DNA of 64,000 bases from an uncultured bacterium. GTDB lineage: Bacteria > Bacillota > Clostridia > Lachnospirales > Lachnospiraceae. The stretch is from contig CAJMPJ010000003.1 of assembly GCA_905215155.1 (NCBI GenBank), positions 1 to 64,000 of the forward strand, given 5' to 3'. This document shows, piece after piece, positions 9,117 through 18,420 of the stretch. The notes beneath the pieces were generated by a model that did not search any database, was not told where the DNA came from, and was given only the letters and a program-made list of their open reading frames with translations. The stretch's first letter is position 1, and every line of letters begins with the position of its first letter. A program made the translations under genes and the position numbers.

Positions 9117-9749
9117 TTATACGATTTCACGGTATAAATAAAATGCTTCCGCATAGGCCGTATTGATCTCCGCTCCCCGATATGCCGCCACCAGCCGGCT
9201 GGTATCCAGGGTTCTGGTCTGGGCATTGTTTTCTGTGGAATAAACAGAAAGAGCCGCCAGTTTATCCTCTATTTCATTGGTGATATCCACATAGTAATTG
9301 GGTTCAAATTTTTTTGTAGAAGCAAATATTTCATAAAACAACACTTTTTTTAGAAAAGGTGTTTTTGATGGCCTGCACCAGACCATGGCCGCCTGTGAAA
9401 CGATCCGGTGATCCGAATTCATATCAGAATCATAATGACAGTATAAAACTTCTGGCTTTAACTCAAAGATAATACGTTCCAGAGATGTTACAATATCAAG
9501 CTGAGGGATGGTATCTAACATGATCAAGGGATACTCTGCAAAGAATATCTCCTGTATTCCCAACACGTCTGCCGCTTTTTTTGCATGAGCTTTTCTTGTG
9601 TTTACCAGTGCTTCATCAAAGCGCTTGGAATACTTTGAACTGATAAAGACCACAAAAACCTGATCTCCTTTTTTTGTATGCCTTTTTATGGTTCCGCCAC
9701 AGCCCAGCACTTCATCATCAATATGGGATGCAATTACCAGCACTTTCAT
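9117..9749 (-). CDS. PIG-L family deacetylase
   Basis: A 210-residue zinc-dependent deacetylase of the LmbE/PIG-L family. The zinc motif HIDDE starts at residue 9, directly after the first beta strand, and the second metal motif NSDHR is near residue 116. Family members remove the acetyl group from N-acetylglucosamine-type sugars in glycolipids, mycothiol, bacillithiol and glycosylated natural products. Here it is translationally coupled (ATGA) to a sugar epimerase and close to a glycosyltransferase, so deacetylation of a sugar on the product is the natural hypothesis. Confidence 0.88.
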   Translation of the reverse strand: MKVLVIASHIDDEVLGCGGTIKRHTKKGDQVFVVFISSKYSKRFDEALVNTRKAHAKKAADVLGIQEIFFAEYPLIMLDTIPQLDIVTSLERIIFELKPEVLYCHYDSDMNSDHRIVSQAAMVWCRPSKTPFLKKVLFYEIFASTKKFEPNYYVDITNEIEDKLAALSVYSTENNAQTRTLDTSRLVAAYRGAEINTAYAEAFYLYREIV

Positions 9750-10615
9750 CTTTCTGTTCCTCTCTTTTGTGATTGGTAGTAATCTTCTAATATATCATTC
9801 ATAGTCTTTGATGCCTGAAACGATAATTTCTTACGGGCCTTTTCGGCACAAATAAGGGAGGGATGTGTCTCCTTTTCTTCCCTTATGATGAGGGAAGACT
9901 TGGAATCGCATCGCTTAAGGATTATGTTGACCAGTTGAAGCATGGACATAGAATCCTCCGGGGCTAAGTTAAAAACCCCTCCGCCCAAAAAACAAAGGCA
10001 CTGACTGATGGCCTGGGTAAAGTCCGTCACATCAAGCAACTGGATGATCTTTTTAGGAGATACAAAAAGTTCCAACGGTTCATGGTTCCTTGCCCGCTCA
10101 AAGAACAAGGGAACTGCTGCAAGGTTCTTCTGCCCTGCTCCGGTGATGTTGACGGGGCGGAGAACCACCAGCTTATTTTGGGGCAGCAGACTCTCGCAAA
10201 GAAGCTCTGCCTCATATTTTGTCTTTGCATAATTTCCCACCGGAGCGATGGGAGACTCTTCTGTGATGATCTCTTGCTCTCTTGCGTAAACAGCAGCCGT
10301 GGAAATGTAAATAAACTTTGAATATCCGCATGCATGAATAAGATTTTCTGTTCCCTCCACATTGACCCGGTGAAAGATCCGGCTGTCAATATCCGCTCCA
10401 ACCGTGGTACGGTTCAATGCCGCCAGATGAATGACCGCATCAAACTCCCGATCCAGCTGGAATCTCTTTGTAATATCCACCGGATAATATCCGTCCAGAG
10501 GATGAACGGAAGAAGGTTGTCTTCCCAGCCCATAGACCTTATGACCGTAAGTCTTGAGTCTGGAAAATAGATATCCTCCCGCAAAACCATTCACGCCTGT
10601 AACCAGCACATTCAT
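9746..10615 (-). CDS. NAD-dependent epimerase/dehydratase (extended SDR)
   Basis: Starting at the ATG at 10615 the protein is 289 residues. It opens with the Rossmann motif VTGVNGFAG (GxxGxxG) and has the extended-SDR catalytic Tyr-x-x-x-Lys in GNYAKTKYEAE with an upstream STAAVY Ser. It probably epimerises, dehydrates or reduces a nucleotide sugar made by the RmlA and RmlB homologues of this operon, for example the 4-keto group of dTDP-4-keto-6-deoxyglucose; the exact reaction cannot be read from sequence. It overlaps the PPTase stop codon (ATGA). In-frame sequence upstream to 10669 is open but lies within the PPTase gene. Confidence 0.88.
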   Translation of the reverse strand: MNVLVTGVNGFAGGYLFSRLKTYGHKVYGLGRQPSSVHPLDGYYPVDITKRFQLDREFDAVIHLAALNRTTVGADIDSRIFHRVNVEGTENLIHACGYSKFIYISTAAVYAREQEIITEESPIAPVGNYAKTKYEAELLCESLLPQNKLVVLRPVNITGAGQKNLAAVPLFFERARNHEPLELFVSPKKIIQLLDVTDFTQAISQCLCFLGGGVFNLAPEDSMSMLQLVNIILKRCDSKSSLIIREEKETHPSLICAEKARKKLSFQASKTMNDILEDYYQSQKRGTER

Positions 10616-11310
10616 AATGCTCCCTCCCGATATGCAATCCCAATCTGTTTTTCTTCTACTGTGATCCACTGAATTTTTAACAACGCATGGAAAACGTCCA
10701 GTGTGAGTATGGCTCCCGGAAGAGTTAAGCCAAGGGGGAGGGATATCGTTCCCAAATCAGCGGTAAGCCCCACAGAGAGGGCCTTTGTGACTGCCTCCTT
10801 CATCACCCATGTCCTGCAAAACATCTGGTACTGCTCCTGCCTGGAGAGCGTCTGGTAATAGGTAAATTCTTCCGGCGAATAGAGCACTTTCAGAGCCTCA
10901 TACGTCCTTTTGCTGAAGGACTGGGCTGTTTCAATATCTATGCCCACCTCCCTGGTTCTGTCTGCAATCAGAATCAGATATTCTCCGCTGTGGGAAAGAT
11001 TGAATTTCATATCCGTAACCGGCTCTAAAATAAAGGGCTTTCCGTATGAATTTCTGCTAAACCGGATCTCATTTGGAGAGCAATCCAGAACCCCGCTTAA
11101 TATGAGCCTGGTCAGCGAACGCCGGAGCATCATTCTGTTTTGCGGCCGCGGCATCCGAATAAGGTTTAACCGTTTTTTCTCCTCTTCCGATAAATAATCC
11201 TCATAATGAATTTCACTTACTTTTCTACATCGGTCCAGGTCCGCCAGATACACATTTTCTTTTAAAAGAGTGACCGCCCCAAGTCCTATCAGATTCAAAA
11301 GTCCGTACAC
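10612..11310 (-). CDS. 4'-phosphopantetheinyl transferase, Sfp type
   Basis: Transfers phosphopantetheine from CoA to the active-site Ser of carrier proteins. The 232-residue length and motifs fit the Sfp class: GKPFI, FNLSHSGEY, VGIDIE (magnesium ligands) and the WVMKEAVTKALSVGL signature. Secondary-metabolite clusters often carry their own Sfp enzyme, and this operon encodes two acyl carrier proteins to act on. The start is a GTG with AGAGGT about ten bases upstream; a few hydrophobic residues precede the usual N-terminus, so an internal start is possible. Confidence 0.92.
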   Translation of the reverse strand: MYGLLNLIGLGAVTLLKENVYLADLDRCRKVSEIHYEDYLSEEEKKRLNLIRMPRPQNRMMLRRSLTRLILSGVLDCSPNEIRFSRNSYGKPFILEPVTDMKFNLSHSGEYLILIADRTREVGIDIETAQSFSKRTYEALKVLYSPEEFTYYQTLSRQEQYQMFCRTWVMKEAVTKALSVGLTADLGTISLPLGLTLPGAILTLDVFHALLKIQWITVEEKQIGIAYREGAL

Positions 11311-11315
11311 AGCAG

Positions 11316-11798
11316 CTAAAACCTCTTAATAAGTGCTAAGATGGCGTCTTCTCTCCGGGTATCGGCCATATGAGGATCAAAGTGATTCTTTTTTGCGATT
11401 TCGACCAGGATCATTCTTATAAAAAAGTTCTGGGAAGAGATATCCAGTTTCCCTCCCAAATAGAGAGTCTCATAATGCTTGTTCTCCAAATATCTGGATA
11501 CCCCCTGATTTACAATCCGGGAATAGCTTTCTTTGGAATCCAGTCCGTGAATAAAAAAGGTAACCGGTTTGGTTCTCAGTCTTTCCTTGTTTTTCTTTAC
11601 ATAACCGGTCACAGAACCAGGAAGTTTCCCTCCGTATATTCCTGTGCCAATGTAAATATGGGAATAGCCCGATAAATCCAGGTTTCCTGCCTCTGATATC
11701 TTATGGATATCAAGAGGATGGTCTGCGTGAGCCTTTATCCGCAGAACGGTTTCCTCTGTCGTATGATTTTTTGATGCATACAGAATCAGATTTTTCAT
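11316..11798 (-). CDS. Flavodoxin-domain protein
   Basis: A 160-residue flavodoxin-like protein. The N-terminal strand and phosphate loop LYASKNHTTEE resembles the FMN-binding loop of the long/HemG-like flavodoxins, and YIGTGIYGGKLPG forms the second FMN-contacting segment. It is likely a soluble electron carrier or small FMN redox enzyme. In this operon it could take electrons from the iron-sulfur enzymes (AOR, IorAB) or reduce the radical SAM cluster. The start ATG is preceded by a full AGGAGG. Confidence 0.8.
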   Translation of the reverse strand: MKNLILYASKNHTTEETVLRIKAHADHPLDIHKISEAGNLDLSGYSHIYIGTGIYGGKLPGSVTGYVKKNKERLRTKPVTFFIHGLDSKESYSRIVNQGVSRYLENKHYETLYLGGKLDISSQNFFIRMILVEIAKKNHFDPHMADTRREDAILALIKRF

Positions 11799-11806
11799 GC
11801 TGCCTC

Positions 11807-12814
11807 CTACTTTTCGTTCCAGAAACCCTTGAAGTAACGCTCATCCATTCCGGCTCTTAATTTTTTCCAGTAGTCCACGTGATTCACATACCAATCCACT
11901 GTTTGAGAAAGTCCGGAGGAGATATCATACTGGGGCTGCCAGCCAAGGGCCTGGAGTTTTTCAGTGTTTAAGCTGTAACGAAGGTCATGCCCCGGTCTGT
12001 CGCTGACATAACGGATAAAGGATTCATTTTTCCCCATCAGAGAAAGAATCCGCTTTGTCAAATCCAAATTTGTGACCTCCTGCCCACCGCCTATGTTATA
12101 GACCTCTCCATTTACTCCGTCTTTTATGACCCGATAGATCCCGCTGCAGTGATCTTTCACATAAAGCCAGTCCCTGATCTGACTGCCGTCGCCAAACACG
12201 GGAACCGGAATCCCTTCATAAAGATTGGTGATAAATAAAGGGATGACTTTTTCAGGATATGCGAACGGTCCGTAGGTATTGGATGCTCTTGTGATACAGA
12301 CAGGAAGACCATAGGTGGCAAAATAGCTGTAAGCCAGACGATCTCCCCCTGTCTTGGACGCAGAATAGGGGTTTCTTGGCTTTAATTCCGAGGTCTCATA
12401 AAAACTGCCTTCCCGAATCTGTCCATACACCTCATCGGTGGAAATCTGAATGAATTTCTCCAGAGTATCCCGGTTCTTTAATGCCTGCTCCAGAAGTACG
12501 TACACGCCGATCACATCGGTCATTAAAAAATCCTGGGTGTTCCCAATGGAACGGTCCACCGCAACCTCTGCCGCAAAATTGACCACTACATGGACCCCCT
12601 CCATCAGTGTTTCCACCAGACCAGAGTCACAGATATCTCCTTTTACAAATTCAAAATCTTCCCGGTCTATTACCTCTGCCAGATTCTCCATATTACCCGA
12701 ATAGGTAAGCTTATCCAGTACGGTCACATGGATATCGGTTTCCTTTTCGTATAAATATTTCACGAAGTTTGAACCAATAAACCCTGCTCCGCCAGTAATT
12801 AAATAGTTTTTCAT
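11807..12814 (-). CDS. rfbB: dTDP-glucose 4,6-dehydratase (RmlB/RfbB)
   Basis: This 335-residue extended SDR has the N-terminal GGAGFIGSNFVKY NAD-binding motif, the STDEVYG block and the catalytic YSASKTGGD Tyr-Lys pair, all typical of RmlB. It forms dTDP-4-keto-6-deoxyglucose from the dTDP-glucose made by the RmlA homologue at 27541. A GTG at 12820 overlaps the ketosynthase stop codon; I prefer the ATG at 12814, which is correctly spaced from AAGGAGA. RmlC and RmlD are not present in the window, so the sugar is probably not simply dTDP-L-rhamnose. Confidence 0.93.
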   Translation of the reverse strand: MKNYLITGGAGFIGSNFVKYLYEKETDIHVTVLDKLTYSGNMENLAEVIDREDFEFVKGDICDSGLVETLMEGVHVVVNFAAEVAVDRSIGNTQDFLMTDVIGVYVLLEQALKNRDTLEKFIQISTDEVYGQIREGSFYETSELKPRNPYSASKTGGDRLAYSYFATYGLPVCITRASNTYGPFAYPEKVIPLFITNLYEGIPVPVFGDGSQIRDWLYVKDHCSGIYRVIKDGVNGEVYNIGGGQEVTNLDLTKRILSLMGKNESFIRYVSDRPGHDLRYSLNTEKLQALGWQPQYDISSGLSQTVDWYVNHVDYWKKLRAGMDERYFKGFWNEK

Positions 12815-12816
12815 CT

Positions 12817-14043
12817 TCACTCTCCTTGGTATTTTTTATATAATATGCTGGCATTATGCCCGCCAAAGCCAAAGGAATTAGAAATTGCCATCGTTACCTC
12901 TTTTCGGACGGAAACATTAGGTACATAATTTAAATCCAGTTCCAAGTCCGGCTCCCTGTAATTGATGGTAGGGGGAATGATCCCCCGTTCCATCGTCAAA
13001 ACCGTAACGATCCCCTCAATGACTCCCGAAGCGCCTACCGTATGTCCAATCATAGATTTGGTAGAGGATACAAAAAGGTTCTTTGCGTGGGAGCCAAAAC
13101 AGGATTTAATGGCCATGGTCTCATATTTGTCATTGAGATAGGTGGAGGTGCCGTGGGCATTGATATAATCAATATCCTCCGGTTTTACGCCGGCTTGCTC
13201 CAGGGCAAGCTTCATGGTCTTTGCCATCATGATGCCATCTGCCTGCGGGGCCGTAATATCTCCGGCATCGCTTGTAATGGCACAGCCCCCCACTTCTGCA
13301 TAGATTCGTGCATTGCGTTTCCTTGCATGTTCTTCTGACTCTAAAATCATAATTCCGGCCCCTTCTCCCATAACGAATCCATCCCGGTTTTTGGAGAACG
13401 GACAGCAAGCGGCTTCCGGCATGTCGTTCTTTACGGACAATGTCATGATCTGGTTAAATCCTTTGATATACTCTTTTTGGATGTGAGAATCGGCACCTCC
13501 CGTAATGACAACATCAGCAAAACCAGAACGGATCAATTGCTGCCCCAAAGCAATGGCATAAGCAGATGATGCACAAGCGGTCGATACATTAAAGTTGGGG
13601 CCTTTAAGCCCGTAGCGGATAGATATCCAGGCACTGGGCGCATTGGGCATGGATTTGACAATGCAATTGCTTTCAGACCGCTCTTTCTCCACGTCGCTGT
13701 AGGCAGTGGTTACAATCCCCAAAATCACGGCAACCCGGCTTTTATCACAAGCCTTAAAATCAATGCCGCTGTCTTTGACCGCCTCATCTGCTGCCACCAA
13801 TGCCATTTGGGTCAAACGGGTCATCTTGCTCCGCTCTCTCTTTTTTATCAGCTCTTTTGCTTTTTCCAAAAAGCTGTCATCTACCTGGGCGGCGATCCTT
13901 GTCTCTAGTTCGGATGGATCAAACAGGGTGATGGGTTTTACTCCCGATATCCCCTCCGTCATTTTTTGAAAGCTTTCCTCCATGGTGTTGCCCAATGCAT
14001 TTAACATCCCCATGCCTGTAATTACGGTCTTGTTTTCTTTCAT
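12817..14043 (-). CDS. Beta-ketoacyl-ACP synthase II (KAS II, FabF-type)
   Basis: A 408-residue condensing enzyme with an intact Cys-His-His triad: Cys 157 (STACASS), His 297 (NAHGTST) and His 334 (MIGHTVGASG), plus the C-terminal SFGFGGHN loop. It performs decarboxylative Claisen condensation of an ACP-bound extender with the growing chain. As the only elongating ketosynthase in the operon it is the probable chain-building enzyme, working with the two ACPs. Length is normal for FabF; no chain-length-factor partner lacking the Cys is present, so it is not a type II aromatic PKS heterodimer. Confidence 0.95.
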   Translation of the reverse strand: MKENKTVITGMGMLNALGNTMEESFQKMTEGISGVKPITLFDPSELETRIAAQVDDSFLEKAKELIKKRERSKMTRLTQMALVAADEAVKDSGIDFKACDKSRVAVILGIVTTAYSDVEKERSESNCIVKSMPNAPSAWISIRYGLKGPNFNVSTACASSAYAIALGQQLIRSGFADVVITGGADSHIQKEYIKGFNQIMTLSVKNDMPEAACCPFSKNRDGFVMGEGAGIMILESEEHARKRNARIYAEVGGCAITSDAGDITAPQADGIMMAKTMKLALEQAGVKPEDIDYINAHGTSTYLNDKYETMAIKSCFGSHAKNLFVSSTKSMIGHTVGASGVIEGIVTVLTMERGIIPPTINYREPDLELDLNYVPNVSVRKEVTMAISNSFGFGGHNASILYKKYQGE

Positions 14044-14055
14044 GGATACTCCCCC

Positions 14056-15162
14056 TTATGTGTAACGATACATACAAAAATCTGCCGGAAGAAATAACGG
14101 GTCCCTGGTCTTTTCATACTCTTCCATCATGGTTTTTAAAATGGCCGCCTTTGGAAGCTCCTCATAAAGAACGTTTAAGGAAGCAGATAAGCCCAAGACT
14201 TCCTCTACGCTTTCCTTAAATTGATTTTTATCCAATAGCGGATCTTCCATATACCGTGAAATCTCATTTAGTAAAAAAGCAATCAATTTTATCCTGTACG
14301 CTTTCTCCCACGCTTCCCAGTTTTCTAAAAAATCCAGCCCCCTTTGAACGGGATCTTCTAAAGACAGAAGTCCTCCGCCCCCTCTTCCGTCTTTTCCCTG
14401 TTTCATTAAATCCGTTATCTGTGCAAGAAGAGGCTGATATAGGGAAACATGACGTTTATCCGGGAGATTGGCAAGGCACTGGGAGATGATTGGAAAACCA
14501 GTAGAATCCACCATCTCAAAGATTCCAAAGACAAGCACCTTCCCGGTAATCCGGTCAAGGTCTTTTAAGGTCAGTTCTCCATCTAAAGACAGCTTGTAGG
14601 TAAATGCGGCCAGTGAGATCAAAAGTTTCGATAACACCAAACGGCTTTGTCCTCTTAATACCAAAGGTTTCCTGCCGGTCATAGCGAGGAACGTAACCAT
14701 TTTTTTGACCGTCTCTTCGCCTGTATCGGGACCTGCATTGACTTCTGCCGTGGAAATCACTTTTGACGGGTAGAAAAAATGGAGCCCCAGGCAACGCTCT
14801 TTTGCTTTTACACCATCAAATACATCCGTTACGTCAAGAGAAGAGGAATTGGTTGCAAAGATACAAGTCTCTTTTGCGATCTCTTCCAGTTTTTTAAAAA
14901 GCTCCTGCTTAACCTTTAAATCTTCTGTGACAGTCTCGATGATAACATCACAAACAGCCAAGTCTGAAAGCCTGTCTGTAATCATCGGAGTTTCCTTCCC
15001 CGTAAACCGGGGGATTCTATTTAATATCCTTTGGGTTTTCTTTGTGATCTTTTGAATCTGTTCCATTTTTCTTGAGACCAGTATGACATTGCAGTCACAA
15101 CCGATCAGGGAATAGAAGAGATCCTGACCCATTCTTCCTGATCCAACGATTCCTATTGTCAT
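14056..15162 (-). CDS. 3-hydroxyacyl-CoA dehydrogenase
   Basis: A 368-residue protein with N-terminal NAD-binding GxGxxG (GSGRMG at 7-12), the TNSSSLDV loop, the catalytic-His segment LHFFYPSK and a C-terminal helical domain about 90 residues longer than the minimal FadB2/Hbd enzymes. It interconverts 3-keto- and 3-hydroxyacyl thioesters. Because the operon has no FabG-type ketoreductase, this enzyme probably supplies that step. It lies between KAS II and the radical SAM gene with 12- and 7-bp gaps. Confidence 0.9.
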   Translation of the reverse strand: MTIGIVGSGRMGQDLFYSLIGCDCNVILVSRKMEQIQKITKKTQRILNRIPRFTGKETPMITDRLSDLAVCDVIIETVTEDLKVKQELFKKLEEIAKETCIFATNSSSLDVTDVFDGVKAKERCLGLHFFYPSKVISTAEVNAGPDTGEETVKKMVTFLAMTGRKPLVLRGQSRLVLSKLLISLAAFTYKLSLDGELTLKDLDRITGKVLVFGIFEMVDSTGFPIISQCLANLPDKRHVSLYQPLLAQITDLMKQGKDGRGGGGLLSLEDPVQRGLDFLENWEAWEKAYRIKLIAFLLNEISRYMEDPLLDKNQFKESVEEVLGLSASLNVLYEELPKAAILKTMMEEYEKTRDPLFLPADFCMYRYT

Positions 15163-15169
15163 TCTTTTC

Positions 15170-16567
15170 CTATTCTACCAGCAGATCACTTCCATATTTC
15201 AGGCGATATTCATCTCCTGCAACTTTACTGGTTTTATACAGTTTTCCAACCTGTTCATAAAATTTTGCTTCCGGTAACACGGTTTTCACCACCGCATTGG
15301 TCAAGTTGTAATAATCCAGGTTATGGTTGATGATGTCTTTTTTCATAGTTTCATAAAGATCTGTTCCCGGAAATGGGGTAAGCACCGTAAAACCAGCATG
15401 GTAAATGGGATTATCATTCACAAACTGAGCAACCCTGTCAAAATCAGCTTCCACATATTCCGGTCTTACAATGTAATTTCCGTTGACTAAAATCCCAAGG
15501 CTGTTCAAAAATTTTAAAGCACCGGAAATATTCTCTATGGTATTTTGTTTGTTATAAGCCTCTAATTCTTCGTTGCTGGTGGCTTCTAACCCGCAGATCG
15601 TGATCCGGAGTCCTGCTTTTACGGCAAGTTCGATAATATCCGGATGCCGGATCACCGTATCCGTCCTCACATCTGCCAGATAATGATGGTGATTTAATCC
15701 TTCTTCTATTATTCTGGTAAATAATAGCCTGGCTTTTTTTATATCGCCAAAGGTATTGGCATCGCAGAAACGGATGATGGGATATTCATCCATGGTTTTT
15801 AATTCCCGGATAATACATTCCACATCTTTATGAAAATACCGTCCGCCTGTGGTCTGCCAGATGCTGCAAAAGTTACATTTATGAGTGCAGCCCTGGGAGG
15901 TACTGATGTAATGGATCTTTTTCCCCATCTGACGAATGGTATAATTATATTTATCCGTCAGCTTCCGGTTTGGCATAACCGTATCCAGAATATGCTGCTC
16001 CTTAATTTCCTCCGTACTGAGACTGCAGATAGAAGGAGTATAATAAAGGCTTGTCCCCTGATTAAGCCCCAGTCCCGGAATTTTACTGAAATCTGCCAGC
16101 CAGCCATCTGCCTGAAACATTTCTATCATCTTTTTAAAGCTGTATTTTCCAATTCCAACGGTAACAAGATCCGCATTGGAACCTGCAAACGAATCGGGAC
16201 ACAGGGTCGGATGGATGCCGCCCACCATGGTTAAAATGTCCTTTTTGTATTCTTTTGTTATATTTAAAATTTTCAGTACGGAATTATACTGGGCTGTGAT
16301 GCATGTAACTCCCACAAAATCAGGAGAAAACCGCTTTAGCTCTTCCACATACGCCTGGGCAAAATCATATCCCGGAATATTATCCTCTTCTGTCTTTTGA
16401 TCCAGGATCACTACTTCATCATCAGGTACCATGCTTGCCAGCTCATTAAGAGCAAGAGGCGGCCCCACCATGACTCTTCTCCCAAAAGATTTTCTTACGG
16501 CATCGTCAGCAAAATCGAACATACGGAACACTTTGGGAATGGGAGGATTGACCAATAGTATTTTCAT
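15170..16567 (-). CDS. Cobalamin-binding-type radical SAM protein
   Basis: A 465-residue protein with an N-terminal B12-binding-like Rossmann domain (residues 1 to about 150, starting KILLVNPPIPK) and a radical SAM domain with Cys 227, Cys 231 and Cys 234 in CTHKCNFC. The classic DxHxxG cobalamin motif is not obvious, so B12 may be bound base-off or not at all. Relatives act in methylation, cyclisation or rearrangement of lipids, chlorophylls and natural products. In this cluster it is the best candidate for a difficult C-C or C-H step on the chain or sugar; the substrate is unknown. Confidence 0.88.
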   Translation of the reverse strand: MKILLVNPPIPKVFRMFDFADDAVRKSFGRRVMVGPPLALNELASMVPDDEVVILDQKTEEDNIPGYDFAQAYVEELKRFSPDFVGVTCITAQYNSVLKILNITKEYKKDILTMVGGIHPTLCPDSFAGSNADLVTVGIGKYSFKKMIEMFQADGWLADFSKIPGLGLNQGTSLYYTPSICSLSTEEIKEQHILDTVMPNRKLTDKYNYTIRQMGKKIHYISTSQGCTHKCNFCSIWQTTGGRYFHKDVECIIRELKTMDEYPIIRFCDANTFGDIKKARLLFTRIIEEGLNHHHYLADVRTDTVIRHPDIIELAVKAGLRITICGLEATSNEELEAYNKQNTIENISGALKFLNSLGILVNGNYIVRPEYVEADFDRVAQFVNDNPIYHAGFTVLTPFPGTDLYETMKKDIINHNLDYYNLTNAVVKTVLPEAKFYEQVGKLYKTSKVAGDEYRLKYGSDLLVE

Positions 16568-16582
16568 CTTTTGTTCCTCACT

Positions 16583-17695
16583 TTATATTTTTCTTAAAGT
16601 AAAACCTGCCTGCATGAATTTGCTAACCTCCATGACAAAGCTGAAAATCAAATCCCCGCTCTGATAGGTATGTTCCTTTAACAGATTATCAATGGAAATA
16701 AGGGCGGCGGGAGGACCTGCGTACCCAACCTCTTCAATGGCACTATAAAACTGGTCTTTCCGTATCCCAAGACCAAGACATTCTTCAATAATCAACTCTC
16801 TGACAAATTTTGAGGGCATATTTACTACAAAATGCTTTAAGTCTTTCAAATTAATGGATTTTTCATTTAACATTCGTACCAGGGCATTATAGAAAATGGA
16901 TTTACCGTTTTCTTCCATGGCGTAATCCCGCATTTCATTCAAGTACATTTGCCGGATATGATGATAGCCGTTCTCATAATCCTCTCTGGGGTTTGTCCAA
17001 TGATAGGGATAGCGGTTTCCCATGGCTGACTGCTTTTTGCTTCCCGAAGATTCAAAGTAGGTATCCTCCAGATAAAGCCCTTCCTTTTCATCTTTTTCTG
17101 CGGAAAATACCATGGCACCTGCCCCGTCGCAAAGATACCAGCGAAGGAACACATCTTCTTTGGTTATAAGGGTCTGATTATAAAATTCCGGAATAAAGCA
17201 GGAGCTTGCTACACTGGAGGAGATGACAAGCGCATTTTTATATTCTCCGGAGGCCAGCATGATATGGGCCAGCTTGATTGCTTTATAGACGGAGGTACAG
17301 TTGGAATGAATGTGGATTTCCCCGCACAAGTCAATCCCCAGTTCCTCCTGTATTCTGGTAGTGATGGGCGGGATTTGGTGAGAAAATGCGCCGCCGTATA
17401 TCAATAGATCAATGTCCTTTGCCAATACCCCCGCTGCATCCATGGCCTTTTTTGCGGCTTTGACCGACATGGTAAGATTGTCATCGGTAAAGGTTCTTGT
17501 TTGATTGTCAAAGGCATAGTAGCATTGGTTCACTCCAAGCATTTCTTTGATGATTGGCTGGACTCTTTCTGCCCAGTTTTTGATTTTTTTAGGCGCCTCC
17601 TGAAACTCTCCCAGATAATGATTAATTTCATCAAAATCAATGGGATTTCCCGGAAGATATGTACCTACGCCGGATAACTTTACATTGATAGTCAT
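16583..17695 (-). CDS. KAS III-like protein missing the catalytic His and Asn
   Basis: A 370-residue thiolase-fold protein of the FabH/KAS III superfamily. Cys 133 (IHSNCTSVYKA) is kept at the nucleophile position. The region that should read HQAN has VVNMPSK (Asn 292 at the His place), the GNTSAAS loop reads GYAGPPA (Tyr 325 at the Asn place), and the C-terminal glycine-rich FGGG loop is absent. Decarboxylative condensation is therefore unlikely. Similar deviations occur in KAS III relatives that transfer acyl groups to hydroxyls or ACPs (CerJ/DpsC class). It overlaps the upstream crotonase gene by ATGA. Confidence 0.85.
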   Translation of the reverse strand: MTINVKLSGVGTYLPGNPIDFDEINHYLGEFQEAPKKIKNWAERVQPIIKEMLGVNQCYYAFDNQTRTFTDDNLTMSVKAAKKAMDAAGVLAKDIDLLIYGGAFSHQIPPITTRIQEELGIDLCGEIHIHSNCTSVYKAIKLAHIMLASGEYKNALVISSSVASSCFIPEFYNQTLITKEDVFLRWYLCDGAGAMVFSAEKDEKEGLYLEDTYFESSGSKKQSAMGNRYPYHWTNPREDYENGYHHIRQMYLNEMRDYAMEENGKSIFYNALVRMLNEKSINLKDLKHFVVNMPSKFVRELIIEECLGLGIRKDQFYSAIEEVGYAGPPAALISIDNLLKEHTYQSGDLIFSFVMEVSKFMQAGFTLRKI

Positions 17696-18420
17696 CGGAT
17701 CGACTCCCCTCTTTCACTAAAATATTTTTCTTTAAACAGATCTAAGAAATGAAACCGGTCGGTAAAATGGTACTCCCGATGATGTTCATGGATAAAAGCC
17801 AGGAGCTTTCTTGCATATTCCAGCGAGCTTTTTCTGGGAACCAGAAGATCAATCACTCCCAGCTGCTCTGCTTCCTGGGAATCAATGAGGCTCCCCTTTA
17901 CAATCATCTCATAGGAATGAAAAAAGCCTGCTTCTTCAGAAAGCCTCAAGGTCCCGTTTACCCCTGGAAGAAGCCCGAAGGTGGATTCCGGCAATCCAAG
18001 CCTGGCACCTGACTCACAAATCCTTATATGGGAAGCCAATGCCAGTTCAAATCCTGAGCCGATGCAGAAGCCGCTAATGGCACTAACCACCGGAATCTCC
18101 ATTTGAAAAAGTTTTTTAAAGCTATCTTTACACTCCAGATACCATTCCGGGTAACGGGTCACAACACCATCTTTTACCGCAGTATGGGTACTGATAAAAT
18201 CCAGGAGTTCTAAAACATCTGCCCCGGAACTAAAATGCCTTCCGCTTCCATATAGGATGATTCCGGAAGCATTTGTTAATAAGGCATACTCCTTAATGAC
18301 CATGGATATCTCTATCAGGAACTGGGGTATCATTTTATTGGCAGGAGGCATGTTCATGCAGATATACCCAATCCCCTCTGATTCTTCATAGACGATCGTT
18401 TCAAATTGATGTTCTTTCAC
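17692..18420 (-). CDS. Enoyl-CoA hydratase/isomerase family protein (crotonase 1)
   Basis: A 242-residue crotonase. The oxyanion-hole segment HFSSGADV and the central IGSGFELALASHIRI block are present, as are both positions that hold catalytic Glu in enoyl-CoA hydratase (FELAL and GLPESTFGLLPG). It probably hydrates, dehydrates or isomerises a beta-carbon double bond on a CoA- or ACP-bound chain. In this operon, which lacks FabZ/FabA, it may act as the dehydratase. It starts with GTG overlapping the stop of the degenerate crotonase gene, and ends overlapping the KAS III-like gene. Confidence 0.87.
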   Translation of the reverse strand: MKEHQFETIVYEESEGIGYICMNMPPANKMIPQFLIEISMVIKEYALLTNASGIILYGSGRHFSSGADVLELLDFISTHTAVKDGVVTRYPEWYLECKDSFKKLFQMEIPVVSAISGFCIGSGFELALASHIRICESGARLGLPESTFGLLPGVNGTLRLSEEAGFFHSYEMIVKGSLIDSQEAEQLGVIDLLVPRKSSLEYARKLLAFIHEHHREYHFTDRFHFLDLFKEKYFSERGESIR

